Shown: piece after piece, positions 25,724 to 34,650 of the stretch | How the letters are laid out: each line of letters begins with the position of its first letter | How positions within the stretch are numbered: position 1 is the first letter of the stretch | Origin: Nitrospirillum pindoramense | GTDB taxonomy: Bacteria; Pseudomonadota; Alphaproteobacteria; Azospirillales; Azospirillaceae | Assembly: GCF_007827955.1 (NCBI RefSeq) | Contig: NZ_VITR01000009.1 | Location: forward strand, 227,359-291,358 | Direction of reading: 5' to 3' | Length of the DNA stretch: 64,000 nt | Made by a program: the position numbers and the translations under genes | The notes under the pieces: model-generated | What the model was told of the DNA's origin: nothing | Seen by the model: only the letters and a program-made list of their open reading frames with translations | The model's database searches: none

Positions 25724-28216
25724 GTGGTCAATAAAACGAAGCGCACCGCGCTGATTGGCGCCTCTTTATTCAGCATTAGCATCGCTTCCGGCCTCACCAT
25801 CGCCCCACCGATGGCTCATGCCGCCGCCGAAGCCGCCACCCCGGCGGAGGACTTTGGGGAACTGCAGGAAATCGTCGTCACGGCGCGCAAGCGGTCGGAA
25901 GATGTGCTCAAGACCCCCGTCGCCGTCAGCGTGCTGACCAGCGACACCATCGAGCAGCGGGGCGTCGTCTCGGTCAACGACATCGCCGACCAGACCCCCG
26001 GCATGAACGTCACCAACAACGCCGCCGGGCGCAGCGACCGCTCCTTCCAGCAGATGGTCATCCGCGGCTTCGCCCCGGCCATCGTCGACATCACCACGGT
26101 CGCGACCTTCATCGACGGCGTGCCCGTCAGTTCCGCCTCCGCGCTGACCACCATTTCCGATCCGGAACGCGTCGAAGTGCTGAAGGGTCCGCAGAGCGCC
26201 TATTTCGGCCGCAACACCTTCGCCGGCGCCTTCAACGTGGTGAACAAGGTTCCCACCGATGAATTCCACGGCAGCGCCAGCGTCATGGTGGGCACCCGCG
26301 ACAATTACCGCATGAGCGCCGCCCTGGAAGGCCCCATCGTGGGTGACAAGCTGACCTTCCGTGTCACCGGCGACCGTTTCTCCAAGAGCGGTTCCTACGA
26401 AAACGCCTCCAACACCAGTCAGACCCTGGGCGACCAGTCCACCACCAGCGGCACCCTCATGCTGGTGTTCAAGCCCATCGAGGGCCTGACGATCAAGGCC
26501 TTCGGCCTGCTGTCGAAGGATGACGACGGCCCCTCCGCCCAGGGCCTGATCTCCGCCTACACGGTCACGAACGCCTCGGGCAAAGTCGTGGTCCAGGGCC
26601 AGTCCAACTGCACGCTGAACGGCAACCCCACCTTCTGCGGCACCGCGCCGTCGCTGACGTCCACCACCCCGTCGGCCTCCACCCTGACCGACAGCTACAT
26701 CAAGAATTTCCTGTCCCTGCCCAACGGCCGCTTCCTGTCGCCTTCCGATGGCACGCAAGGCTACGGCCTGGTCCGCCACTTCTACCATGGCCACATCGCG
26801 GCGGATTACGAGATCCCCGACACCGACCTGACCGTCAGCTATCTGCTGGGGGTGAACAGCGAGAAGTACAGCGCGCTGGTCGATCTCGACAATTACGGCG
26901 ACACCTCGATCCCGAACAACGGCTTCGGCTCCATCCCGGCCGGCGCCCGCAGCTACTTCGACTATCCCTACCTGGTCGAGCGCAAGACGGACGACTTTTC
27001 CCAGGAACTCCGCCTGGCTTATGACAGCGGCCCCCTGCGCGTCACCGGTGGCGTGAACTTCATCGATGCCTGGACGCAGGCCGGCAACGGCGGCGGCAAC
27101 GGCGCCCTGGGCACGACCGCCTTCTTCACCGCCAACGGCGAGACTCGGTCCCGCACCTCCAGCGCCTTCTACGGCATCACCTACCAGGTGACGGACGCCC
27201 TGAGCCTCAGCGCCGAAGGCCGCTATCAGATCGACAAGCTGTTCGCCTATGCGCCGCTCAGCGGCTATACCGCGACCACCAGCGCCTTCGTCCCGGCCGG
27301 CTACTATCCCGGCGGCTCGCTGATGCTGAGCAAGTCCTATGAAAACTTCATGCCCCGCTTCATCGCGCAGTATCAGCTGACCGATGACCTGATGACCTAC
27401 GCCTCCTATGCGAAGGGTGTGAACCCCGGCCGGTTCAACACCAGCTTCATCTCCTCCTCCGCCGCCACCCAGCGCGCGGCGGCGGCGGCCGGCCTGAAGG
27501 TGCAGGTCGACCCGGAAGAGGTGACCAACTATGAGATCGGCTTGAAGGGCCGGTTGTTCGATGGCCGCCTGCGCTTCACCCTGGACGGCTATTACGCCCA
27601 GTGGCGCAACCAGATCAATTCGTTGAACCTGTCCGGCATCGATCCCGTCACCAACTCCGCCTTCGCCATCACCAGTTACGACAACACCGGCGACGTGGAT
27701 CTGAAGGGCATCGAGTTCGACGGCACCTATGCGTTGACCAAGCAGATCGCCCTGAACCTGGGTGCCGCCCTGGTCGACACCGACATCCAGTCGTACCGGT
27801 CGACCGCCGTCACCAAGCTGACCGGGGTCAGCGATTTCAGCGGCAAGGAGATGCCAAACACCTCCAAATACTCCGCCAACGCCGGCCTTCAGTACAACGG
27901 TGACCTGAAGGGCTGGACGGACGGCACGTGGTTCGCCCGCGCCGACTACATCTACAAGTCAGGGGTGTGGTCGAACGCCGCCAACGTCGTGAAGACCCCG
28001 GACCGCCACACGGTGAACGTCCGCCTGGGCGCCACCCAGGGCGACATCTCCGCCGACGTGTTCATCAACAACCTGTTCGACAACACGACCTACACGTCGA
28101 TCAGCGACCAGTTCATCTTCACCAAAAATTTCGCCTACACCAGCACCCTTTCCGCGCTGGTGGTCGGCCTGCCCGAGCGCCGCACGTTCGGGCTCCAGGT
28201 CCGCTACAAGTTCTGA
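25724..28216 (+). CDS. TonB-dependent outer-membrane receptor of the catabolic island
   Basis: An 830-residue TonB-dependent receptor starting at GTG 25724 (GGGAGA upstream). A Sec signal (about 1-33, cleavage after AHA) precedes a TonB-box-like EIVVTARKR and the plug domain, with VIRGFAP and DPERVEVLKGPQSAYFGRN. The beta barrel ends in the Phe-terminated strand LQVRYKF. It belongs to the broad family seen in sphingomonads and Azospirillaceae for plant-derived and other large compounds. It presumably imports the island's substrate across the outer membrane. It is followed by a hairpin and then by the hydrolase-kinase-M24-monooxygenase run. Confidence 0.9.
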   Translation: MVNKTKRTALIGASLFSISIASGLTIAPPMAHAAAEAATPAEDFGELQEIVVTARKRSEDVLKTPVAVSVLTSDTIEQRGVVSVNDIADQTPGMNVTNNAAGRSDRSFQQMVIRGFAPAIVDITTVATFIDGVPVSSASALTTISDPERVEVLKGPQSAYFGRNTFAGAFNVVNKVPTDEFHGSASVMVGTRDNYRMSAALEGPIVGDKLTFRVTGDRFSKSGSYENASNTSQTLGDQSTTSGTLMLVFKPIEGLTIKAFGLLSKDDDGPSAQGLISAYTVTNASGKVVVQGQSNCTLNGNPTFCGTAPSLTSTTPSASTLTDSYIKNFLSLPNGRFLSPSDGTQGYGLVRHFYHGHIAADYEIPDTDLTVSYLLGVNSEKYSALVDLDNYGDTSIPNNGFGSIPAGARSYFDYPYLVERKTDDFSQELRLAYDSGPLRVTGGVNFIDAWTQAGNGGGNGALGTTAFFTANGETRSRTSSAFYGITYQVTDALSLSAEGRYQIDKLFAYAPLSGYTATTSAFVPAGYYPGGSLMLSKSYENFMPRFIAQYQLTDDLMTYASYAKGVNPGRFNTSFISSSAATQRAAAAAGLKVQVDPEEVTNYEIGLKGRLFDGRLRFTLDGYYAQWRNQINSLNLSGIDPVTNSAFAITSYDNTGDVDLKGIEFDGTYALTKQIALNLGAALVDTDIQSYRSTAVTKLTGVSDFSGKEMPNTSKYSANAGLQYNGDLKGWTDGTWFARADYIYKSGVWSNAANVVKTPDRHTVNVRLGATQGDISADVFINNLFDNTTYTSISDQFIFTKNFAYTSTLSALVVGLPERRTFGLQVRYKF

Positions 28217-28229
28217 TCCCCGACATCCA

Positions 28230-28256
28230 GCGGACGGCCGCCAAGGCGCCGTCCGC
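28230..28256 (+). terminator. GC-rich hairpin after the TonB receptor gene
   Basis: GCGGACGGC (28230-28238) can pair with GCCGTCCGC (28248-28256). Only a CCCTCTTCC tract follows, so it is at best a weak terminator. It may lower expression of the downstream enzymes relative to the receptor. Confidence 0.45.
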
Positions 28257-28301
28257 CCTCTTCCACCCCGGCCCGACGGGGTGGCACCGGAGCGCCTTTC
28301 C

Positions 28302-29135
28302 ATGAGCGTCGCCATCATCCGCGGCTACACGAATGGCCGTTACGGCCAGGTCCACTACCGCGTCGCCCGACCGGCGGGCCCGACGGTCGGCCGGCCCCTG
28401 ATCCTGTTCCACCAGAACCCGTCGTCGTCCTTCGAATATGAACCGTTGATCGCCGAGATGGCCACGGACCGCGTGGTTCTGGCGCTGGACACGCCGGGCT
28501 ATGGCATGTCCGACCGCCCGCCGGCGCCACTCACCATCGCCGGCTACGCCACGGCGATGGTGGAGGTCTTTCCGGACCTGGGCGTGACGGTCACGGAAGG
28601 CTGCGACGTCTACGGCTTCCACACCGGCGCCCTCCTGTCCATCGAGGCGGCGCTGGCCCGGCCCGATTTGGTGCGCCGCGTCGCCGTCACGGGCATGCCC
28701 ATGCGCACGGCGGAGGACGCCGCCGCCTTGCTGGAGGTCGCCAACACCGCCCCGCCCCTGGATGAGACGGGCGAGGTGGCGCTGGGCATGGCCAAGCGCC
28801 TTTGGGATTACGTCGTCACCGCGCGCGCGGCGGGGGTTCCCCTGCGCCGCGCCGCCGACAACTGGGTCGACAAGCTGCGCGTCATGGACCGCAGCCAGTG
28901 GGCCTACGTCGCGGTGTGGAGCTACCAGTACCAGCCCCGCCTGCCGCTGGTGACGCAGCCCGTGCTGGTGCTTCAGCCCAATGAGGACATCCGCGACGTC
29001 TCCCTGGCCGCGGCCGCCCTGCTGCCCGACCACCGCATCGTCGAGATGCCGGAATGGGACCGGGACATCTTCGACCTTCCGGCCGCCGTCACCCGCATGG
29101 GTGTCGAGCTGCGCCGGTTCCTTGACCAGCCTTGA
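28302..29135 (+). CDS. Alpha/beta hydrolase with His at the nucleophile position (GFHTG)
   Basis: A 277-residue cytoplasmic alpha/beta-hydrolase-fold protein. ILFHQNPSSSFEYEPL supplies the oxyanion strand and LALDTPGYGMSDRP the following loop. The elbow expected as GxSxG reads YGFHTGA, placing His107 where Ser, Asp or Cys normally sits. The gene at 33787 has the same substitution at the same position (YGTHTGA, His106), so this is a subfamily feature and not an error. The catalytic mechanism is therefore unclear. It begins the run that ends with the GPH-type transporter, 85 bases after the receptor. I do not know the substrate. Confidence 0.75.
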   Translation: MSVAIIRGYTNGRYGQVHYRVARPAGPTVGRPLILFHQNPSSSFEYEPLIAEMATDRVVLALDTPGYGMSDRPPAPLTIAGYATAMVEVFPDLGVTVTEGCDVYGFHTGALLSIEAALARPDLVRRVAVTGMPMRTAEDAAALLEVANTAPPLDETGEVALGMAKRLWDYVVTARAAGVPLRRAADNWVDKLRVMDRSQWAYVAVWSYQYQPRLPLVTQPVLVLQPNEDIRDVSLAAAALLPDHRIVEMPEWDRDIFDLPAAVTRMGVELRRFLDQP

Positions 29136-29158
29136 TCCCTGATTGTTAGGAGTTGCCA

Positions 29159-30172
29159 ATGACCGCCCTCGCCGCCGTGCCGTCGCAGAGCGCCCTGCCC
29201 ATGGCCAAGATCTCCCACTCGGTCATGGAACCGGACTTCCTGGCGGCGGAAGTGGCCCGGCGCTACCCCATCGCCGGTCCCGTCAACGCCTTCCTGCTGT
29301 ACCGGGGCATGAACGACGTCTACCTGGTCCAGGGGGCGGAAGAGCGCTACGCCCTGCGTGTGTGGCGCAAAACCTACCGCGGCGTGGATGAAGTGGCGAC
29401 GGAGCTGAACTTCCTGGACTACCTGCGCCAGCAGGGCTTCCCCGCCTCCGCTGGTGTGCACACCCGGGATGGGGAGCTGTACTTCAAGCTGGACTCGCCC
29501 GAGGGGCCGCGCGCCATCGCCCTTTACGATTGGGCCCCGGGCAAGAAGTTCACCGAACGCCTGGACATCGGAAACGCCGAGCGCATCGGCGCCCTGTTCG
29601 CCCAGATGCACCTGCACGGCATCGCCTACAATGGCGGGCGCCCCTTCCCCACCGACAACCTGGTGCGCTTCAAGGTCACCGTTCCGGCACTGCTCAACTT
29701 CGTCTACGACCGACCGGACGATTTGCGGGACTACGCCATCATCAGCGAGCGCCTGGCGCAGCGCCTGATCGACATCCGGTCCGACGACGTGCCCATGGGC
29801 ATATGCCACTGCGACTTCCACTCCAGCAATGTCCATGTCGCCGACGACGGGCGCATCACCTTCCTGGATTTCGACGGGACGGGTGAGGATTACCTGATGC
29901 AGGACGTGAAGAACTTCGTCTGGGGCAACCTGTTCTACGGCTTCTCCGAAAGCTATGGCGAGGCGTTCGAACAGGGCTATGAGACCGTCCGCCCCTTCAC
30001 CAAGGCGGAGAAGGAGCACGGCGAACTGTTCCTCATGACCAAGGCCTTCCGCCTGGTCGCGGGCATGGCGGAATCCTCGGCCGCCGTGGGCCGGGGAACC
30101 CTGCGGTTCCGCAACCTGGATTGGCTGGGTGACTACATCAAGACCCGCGCCCGTCCCCTGGGCCTGCTGTGA
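29159..30172 (+). CDS. APH/homoserine-kinase-like phosphotransferase
   Basis: A 337-residue kinase of the aminoglycoside phosphotransferase/choline kinase fold. The catalytic Brenner motif is HCDFHSSN (Asp219, Asn224), followed by the metal-binding FLDFDGTG. The N-terminal lobe has YALRVWRKTYRG, where the Lys/Arg-rich strand should bind ATP. Family members phosphorylate hydroxyls on sugars, amino alcohols or homoserine. In this context it likely phosphorylates an intermediate of the degraded compound; nothing supports antibiotic resistance. The ATG at 29159 has TAGGAG seven bases upstream. Confidence 0.8.
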   Translation: MTALAAVPSQSALPMAKISHSVMEPDFLAAEVARRYPIAGPVNAFLLYRGMNDVYLVQGAEERYALRVWRKTYRGVDEVATELNFLDYLRQQGFPASAGVHTRDGELYFKLDSPEGPRAIALYDWAPGKKFTERLDIGNAERIGALFAQMHLHGIAYNGGRPFPTDNLVRFKVTVPALLNFVYDRPDDLRDYAIISERLAQRLIDIRSDDVPMGICHCDFHSSNVHVADDGRITFLDFDGTGEDYLMQDVKNFVWGNLFYGFSESYGEAFEQGYETVRPFTKAEKEHGELFLMTKAFRLVAGMAESSAAVGRGTLRFRNLDWLGDYIKTRARPLGLL

Positions 30173-30253
30173 CGCATGCGCGGGCCGGACGGGGGCGTGT
30201 TCCCCGCCGGCCCTGCGCCGCCGGCCCCCGGAGCTTTTCCCCCAAGGTGTTCC

Positions 30254-31603
30254 ATGGATGAACTGAGCGCCCAGATCGCCGCCCTCATGGCCGACGACGA
30301 CGCCCTGTTGCAGGGGCTGCAACAGGGCGGCCCCATGAACCTGCCCCGGGCTTGTGAGATCATGGAGCGGTTCGGGATAGACGGCTTGGTGCTGGGCGAT
30401 CCCCTGAATGTCTTCCACGCGCTGGGCTATTGGCCGCAGATCGGGACCACCCGGCAAGGCCAGCCGCCCACGACCTTCGCCATCCTGACGCGCGACCCCC
30501 GTCAGGCGCCGGCCATCGTCACCTCCCACTTCATCTACTATTACACCTTCGTCGATGGCGGCCCGCGCGACGGCGTCGCCGCCTACCTGTTCCAGGACGC
30601 GGGTGATGAGGGCCCTGGCGACACGGGCCCTGATGGCGCGCGACAGGAAAGGACAGCCAGCCCCTGGGCCGGCCTGTTCGCCGACCGGGGCGCCGCCCCC
30701 CTGACCCAGGTCGAGGAACGCCGGCGCGACCGCACCGATGCCGCCTTGCGCACCCGTCCCCTTTTGGCGGACAGCGGCGGCGCCCTGACCCGCGCCTTGC
30801 GCGACCTGGGCCTGTGGTCCGGCCGGCTGGGTTATGACCATGAGGTCGTCCGCATGGTGTGCGAGCGGCACGAACGGCCGGGCGGCCTGGTCCCGGCGGA
30901 CAACCTGTTACGCTGGATCCGGGTGGTGAAGTCGCCCCTGGAGCTGGCGCTGATGCGGCGCGGCGCCCAGGCCAACGCGGCGGCAGTCGATGCCGTCATC
31001 GCCCAGGTGCGGGCCGGCGCCAACTACCGCGACCTGCGCCGGCTGTTCGCCGTGGAAAGCGCCCGGCGCGGCAACCGCGCCGTCTTCATGACCATCGACC
31101 GCGTGTCCTCCGACCTGCCCACGTCGGATACGGTGCGCGACGGCCAGTCGCTGTTCTTCGACGGCGTCGGCCACTTCCAGAACTACCACGGCGACTATGC
31201 CCGCACCGTGTTCGTGGGCGAACCGGCGGCGGCGGCGGTCCGTGCGGCGGACGCGGCGCAGGCCGGCTGGAAGGCCATCCGCGAACAGCTGCGCCCCGGC
31301 CTGCGCTTCTCCGAGGTCAGCCGTATCGGCCTGGAAACCCTGCGCAAGACCGGCGCGGGTGACCTGGTGACCTTCGGGCCCCACAGCGTGGGCCTGATGC
31401 ACACGGACGAGCCGGGCGAGGTGCGCGGCGGCTTCTACGGCAAGAACGACCTTGCCCTGGAAGAAAACATGATCCTGAGCGTCGACTGCCCCTCGCTGGA
31501 CACCGGCATTGGGGGATCGGTGCACATCGAGGATTTGGTGGTGATCACGCGGGACGGCGCGGAACCCATCCACCCCCTCGGCAAACACGTCAACACGATT
31601 TGA
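30254..31603 (+). CDS. M24-family metallohydrolase (Xaa-Pro peptidase/creatinase fold)
   Basis: A 449-residue pita-bread enzyme with a creatinase-type N-terminal domain. The C-terminal M24 domain has all five expected metal ligands: Asp303 (FFDGVG), Asp314 (HGDYART), His377 (GPHSVGLMH), Glu403 or Glu404 and Glu426 (HIEDLVV). With two metals it should cleave an amide or peptide bond next to Pro or an N-alkyl group. The stretch about 110-150 is a low-complexity insertion not typical of the family. AAGGTG precedes the ATG at 30254. The next gene starts 10 bases after the stop, so they are co-transcribed. Confidence 0.85.
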   Translation: MDELSAQIAALMADDDALLQGLQQGGPMNLPRACEIMERFGIDGLVLGDPLNVFHALGYWPQIGTTRQGQPPTTFAILTRDPRQAPAIVTSHFIYYYTFVDGGPRDGVAAYLFQDAGDEGPGDTGPDGARQERTASPWAGLFADRGAAPLTQVEERRRDRTDAALRTRPLLADSGGALTRALRDLGLWSGRLGYDHEVVRMVCERHERPGGLVPADNLLRWIRVVKSPLELALMRRGAQANAAAVDAVIAQVRAGANYRDLRRLFAVESARRGNRAVFMTIDRVSSDLPTSDTVRDGQSLFFDGVGHFQNYHGDYARTVFVGEPAAAAVRAADAAQAGWKAIREQLRPGLRFSEVSRIGLETLRKTGAGDLVTFGPHSVGLMHTDEPGEVRGGFYGKNDLALEENMILSVDCPSLDTGIGGSVHIEDLVVITRDGAEPIHPLGKHVNTI

Positions 31604-31613
31604 GGCTTGCGCC

Positions 31614-32504
31614 ATGTACCTATCAATCAGCATCGACGTCTCGCCCCGGGACGGGGCGGCCTTCGCCCGGCTGGGCCAGCAGGCCGACCGCATCGAGCAG
31701 GCGGGGGCCGACTTCGTCCTGCTGGCCCACGAGACCGGGGCCGGCACTCTGGAACCGGGCCGGCTGGAAGCGGTGGTGACCCTGCCCTGGATCGCCCGGC
31801 GCCTGGCCACGCCCGTGGTCGTCGCGGCCTTGCCGGCCGTGCATTCCGTCCCCTTCCATATCGCCCGTGCCCTGTCGGCAGCGGATTTCCTGACCTCGGG
31901 CCGGGCCGGCTGGCTGCCCCTGCTCCACGGCGGCGCCCGCTTCGACGCCGCCTATGGCGACGCCTACCACCTGCCCCCCGGCGACCGGGTGGCCAAGCAT
32001 GATGACTTCATCCGCGCCACCCGCGCCCTGTGGGATAGCTGGGACCAGGACGCGCTGATCCTGAACAAGGACAGCGGCGCCTACCTGGACAGCGCCAAGG
32101 TCCGCCGCGTGGATTACCGCGGCCCCTTCTTCGCCACCATGGGTCCGCTGAACGCCGCCCGGCCGCCGCAGGGCCATCCCCTGCTGGTACGCGACCTGGA
32201 CGACGTGGCCGGCAGCACCATACCGGCGGACGTGGTGCTGGGCGGCGCCGACCGGCTGGCGGGCGTCGATGCCCGGGGTGCCGTGCGCCTGCTGAAGGTG
32301 ACCGCCGCCACGGTGGAACAGGGCGAGGCCCTGGTGCGGGCCGGCAAGGCCGAGGGCCTGCATGTGGCGGGGCCGGACGCCATCGACCAGCTTGAGGCGC
32401 TGCGCCGGCATTACACCCGTCAGCCTGCCACCGGCGCCACGGCGCGCGCCCGCCTGGGCCTGGCCGCGCCCGCCAACCCCTATTCGAAGAAGGTCCCCGC
32501 CTGA
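31614..32504 (+). CDS. Short luciferase-like flavin-dependent protein
   Basis: A 296-residue protein of the bacterial-luciferase-like TIM-barrel superfamily. It matches the NtaA/DszA class in AHETGAGTLEPG, TLPWIARRLATPVVVAA and FHIARALSAADFLTSGRAGWLPL, then DDFIRATRALWDSWDQDALIL with a VRRVDYRGPFF segment. It is about 130 residues shorter than its full-length neighbour, so it may be a non-catalytic or differently assembled partner. Its stop overlaps the start of the full-length enzyme by one base, consistent with a two-subunit monooxygenase. No flavin reductase gene is nearby. Confidence 0.7.
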   Translation: MYLSISIDVSPRDGAAFARLGQQADRIEQAGADFVLLAHETGAGTLEPGRLEAVVTLPWIARRLATPVVVAALPAVHSVPFHIARALSAADFLTSGRAGWLPLLHGGARFDAAYGDAYHLPPGDRVAKHDDFIRATRALWDSWDQDALILNKDSGAYLDSAKVRRVDYRGPFFATMGPLNAARPPQGHPLLVRDLDDVAGSTIPADVVLGGADRLAGVDARGAVRLLKVTAATVEQGEALVRAGKAEGLHVAGPDAIDQLEALRRHYTRQPATGATARARLGLAAPANPYSKKVPA

Positions 32505-33790
32505 TGTCACGCGAGAACGGTAGACTGCACCTCTGGGCCTTCCTGCAGGGCATCGGCTTCTTTCCCGGCGGCTGGCGGGTGGAGAAGGCCACCCCCGACG
32601 CGGTGTTCCAGCGCGCCTATTACGAGCGCATCGCCCGCATGGTGGAGGACGCGCGCTTCGACGCCATCGTCTTCGGCGACCAGTTGCAGGGGCGCGACGC
32701 CGCCGGCCGCACGCCCGGCCGGCTCGCCATCCCCACGCTGGACCCCTTTACCCTGCTGGCCGTCATGGCGGGCGTGACCAGCCGCGTCGGCTTGGTCGCC
32801 ACGGTGTCCACCACCTACAATGAGCCGGCGGAGGTGGCGGCCAAGTTCGCGGCCCTCAACTTCATCAGCGAGGGCCGGGCCGGTTGGAACATCGTCACCA
32901 CCGTGCACCCCAACAGTCCCTGGAATTTCGGCGAGCCGGAACTGCTGGAAAAGTCGGCGCGCTATGCCCGCGCCCAGGCCTTCGTCGACGCCGCGGACGC
33001 CTTCTGGCGGCAGGCGGCGGGCCACCCGGCCGCCAACGCCGCCGATGCGCTGAGGAACCAGTGGTTCGACATCGCCGGCACCCTGGACTTCCCGACCTCC
33101 CCGCAATACCGGCCCGTGCTGGTGCAGGCGGGACAGTCGCCGGACGGACGGAATTTCGCCGCCCAGTCGGCGGAGGCCATCTTCTGCCCCGCCCCCACCA
33201 TCGACGCCGGCCGCGCCTATCGCGACGACATCCACGAACGGGCGCGCGCCCTGGGCCGAGACCCCTCCAAGATGCTGATCATGCCGGGCTTGGCCTTCAT
33301 CCTGGCCGATACGGAGGAGGAGGCGCAGCGCAAGCACCGCCATGTGCTGGAATTGGCCGACGACCAGCTCTGCATCGAATACCTCAGTGAATCCATCGGC
33401 TATGACCTGACACGGCTGCCGGCCAACCAACCCTTCCCGCTGGACGAGATCTGCGCCGCCTGCGAGTTCCCGGCGGAAGACGTGCGCCGCATGCTGACAC
33501 CGGCGGTGGAGGCCGGCCTGTCCATCGCGGACGCCTGCCGCGACTACGCCCGCAAGCCACGCGGCCACGCCATCTTCGTCGGCACGCCGGAACAGATGGC
33601 CGATCGCATGGAAACCTGGATCGACGCCGGCGCCTGCGACGGCTTCACCCTGCAGCCCGGTTATATGCCCAGCGAGCTGGAGCTGTTCTGCGCCCACGTC
33701 GCGCCCCTGTTGCAGCAGCGCGGCCTGCTGCGGCGGGAGTACCAGGGACCGACCCTGCGCGATCATCTTCTTGGTGAGTTCCGGGCATGA
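32504..33790 (+). CDS. LLM-class flavin-dependent monooxygenase (NtaA/SnaA/DszA family)
   Basis: A 428-residue FMNH2-dependent monooxygenase. Family blocks include LWAFLQGIGFFPGGW, the strand FDAIVFGDQLQGRD, TLDPFTLLAVMAG and SEGRAGWNIVTTVHPNSPWNFG, the last being the flavin-phosphate-binding region. Relatives oxidise nitrilotriacetate, EDTA, dibenzothiophene sulfone or pristinamycin precursors, breaking C-N or C-S bonds or oxidising ring carbons. It needs reduced flavin from a reductase encoded elsewhere. It is coupled to the short luciferase-like gene upstream and overlaps the next hydrolase by four bases. Confidence 0.9.
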   Translation: MSRENGRLHLWAFLQGIGFFPGGWRVEKATPDAVFQRAYYERIARMVEDARFDAIVFGDQLQGRDAAGRTPGRLAIPTLDPFTLLAVMAGVTSRVGLVATVSTTYNEPAEVAAKFAALNFISEGRAGWNIVTTVHPNSPWNFGEPELLEKSARYARAQAFVDAADAFWRQAAGHPAANAADALRNQWFDIAGTLDFPTSPQYRPVLVQAGQSPDGRNFAAQSAEAIFCPAPTIDAGRAYRDDIHERARALGRDPSKMLIMPGLAFILADTEEEAQRKHRHVLELADDQLCIEYLSESIGYDLTRLPANQPFPLDEICAACEFPAEDVRRMLTPAVEAGLSIADACRDYARKPRGHAIFVGTPEQMADRMETWIDAGACDGFTLQPGYMPSELELFCAHVAPLLQQRGLLRREYQGPTLRDHLLGEFRA

Positions 33791-34650
33791 CGGACACATC
33801 GGTCGAACGCGCCTTCATCCGTATCCGGGAGGGCCAAGTCCACCTACGGCGCATCGTGAACCCGGCGGCGACCCAGCCGCCGGTGTTCCTGCTGCATGCC
33901 TCCCCCACCTCCTCCCGCTGGCTGGAAGGGCTGATGGTGGAGATCGCGCGGTCCGGCCGCACGGTGGTGGCACCCGACACCCTGGGCAACGGCGATTCAC
34001 CGGCCCCTGCCATCCCGTCGCCGGACATCGCCTATTTCGCCGACAGCGTGGTGCGTCTGGCCGATGCCATGGACATCAGCGCCTTCGACGTCTATGGCAC
34101 CCACACCGGCGCCCGCACGGCCTGCGAACTGGCGGTCATGGCGGGCGGCGCCGACGGGAACGGTCGCGTGCGCCATGCCGTGCTGGATGGCATCAAGGAG
34201 TACGATGACGCCACCCGCGCCGCCGTCCTGGAGCACTACGCCCCCCGCAAGGAGCCTGACGAGCATGGCGCCCACCTGGTCTGGGCCTTTCATTTCGTGC
34301 GTGACCAGGCGCTGTATTTTCCGCACTTCATGCGCGACCCGGACCACCGCCTGCCCGGCCACATGCCCAGCAACCGGGTACTGCACGACGCCGCCCTGGA
34401 TGTGCTGAAGGCGCTGGACACCTACGCCCTGCCCTATCTCGCGGCCTTCCGCTACCGGCCGCTGGAGCGCCTTCCCCTCATCCACTGCCCCGTGCTGCTG
34501 CTGAAGGCGCAAGGGGAGCTGGCGGCCCTGAACGCCGCCATCGACGAGGCGGCGGGCCTGCTGCGGCACGGCCGGGTGGCCCCGGTCGCCTCCGACCCTG
34601 TGGCCAAGGCGCGGGCCATCGTCGACTTCCTGGATGGAGATCGCCCATGA
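33787..34650 (+). CDS. Alpha/beta hydrolase with His at the nucleophile position (GTHTG)
   Basis: A 287-residue cytoplasmic alpha/beta-hydrolase-fold protein. VFLLHASPTSSRWLEGL is the oxyanion region and VVAPDTLGNGDSP the next loop. The elbow reads YGTHTGA with His106 in the usual nucleophile place, matching the GFHTG elbow of the 28302 gene. Overall similarity suggests these two arose by duplication within the island. Reading frames overlap by four bases on both sides, so it is tightly coupled to the monooxygenase and the transporter. An activity not using a Ser nucleophile, such as lyase or hydratase-like chemistry, is possible (inference). Confidence 0.78.
   Translation: MTDTSVERAFIRIREGQVHLRRIVNPAATQPPVFLLHASPTSSRWLEGLMVEIARSGRTVVAPDTLGNGDSPAPAIPSPDIAYFADSVVRLADAMDISAFDVYGTHTGARTACELAVMAGGADGNGRVRHAVLDGIKEYDDATRAAVLEHYAPRKEPDEHGAHLVWAFHFVRDQALYFPHFMRDPDHRLPGHMPSNRVLHDAALDVLKALDTYALPYLAAFRYRPLERLPLIHCPVLLLKAQGELAALNAAIDEAAGLLRHGRVAPVASDPVAKARAIVDFLDGDRP

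Noticed and set aside
29159..30172. Antibiotic resistance by an aminoglycoside phosphotransferase
   Set aside because: Only the fold matches; it is embedded in a catabolic operon and lacks features of known resistance enzymes.
28973..30871. 632-codon minus-strand frame across three plus-strand genes
   Set aside because: It spans coding and spacer DNA of a clear operon and has the biased composition of a shadow frame.
31614..33790. Bioluminescence (luxAB-type) genes
   Set aside because: Motifs are those of the NtaA/DszA monooxygenase branch and no lux partner genes are present.
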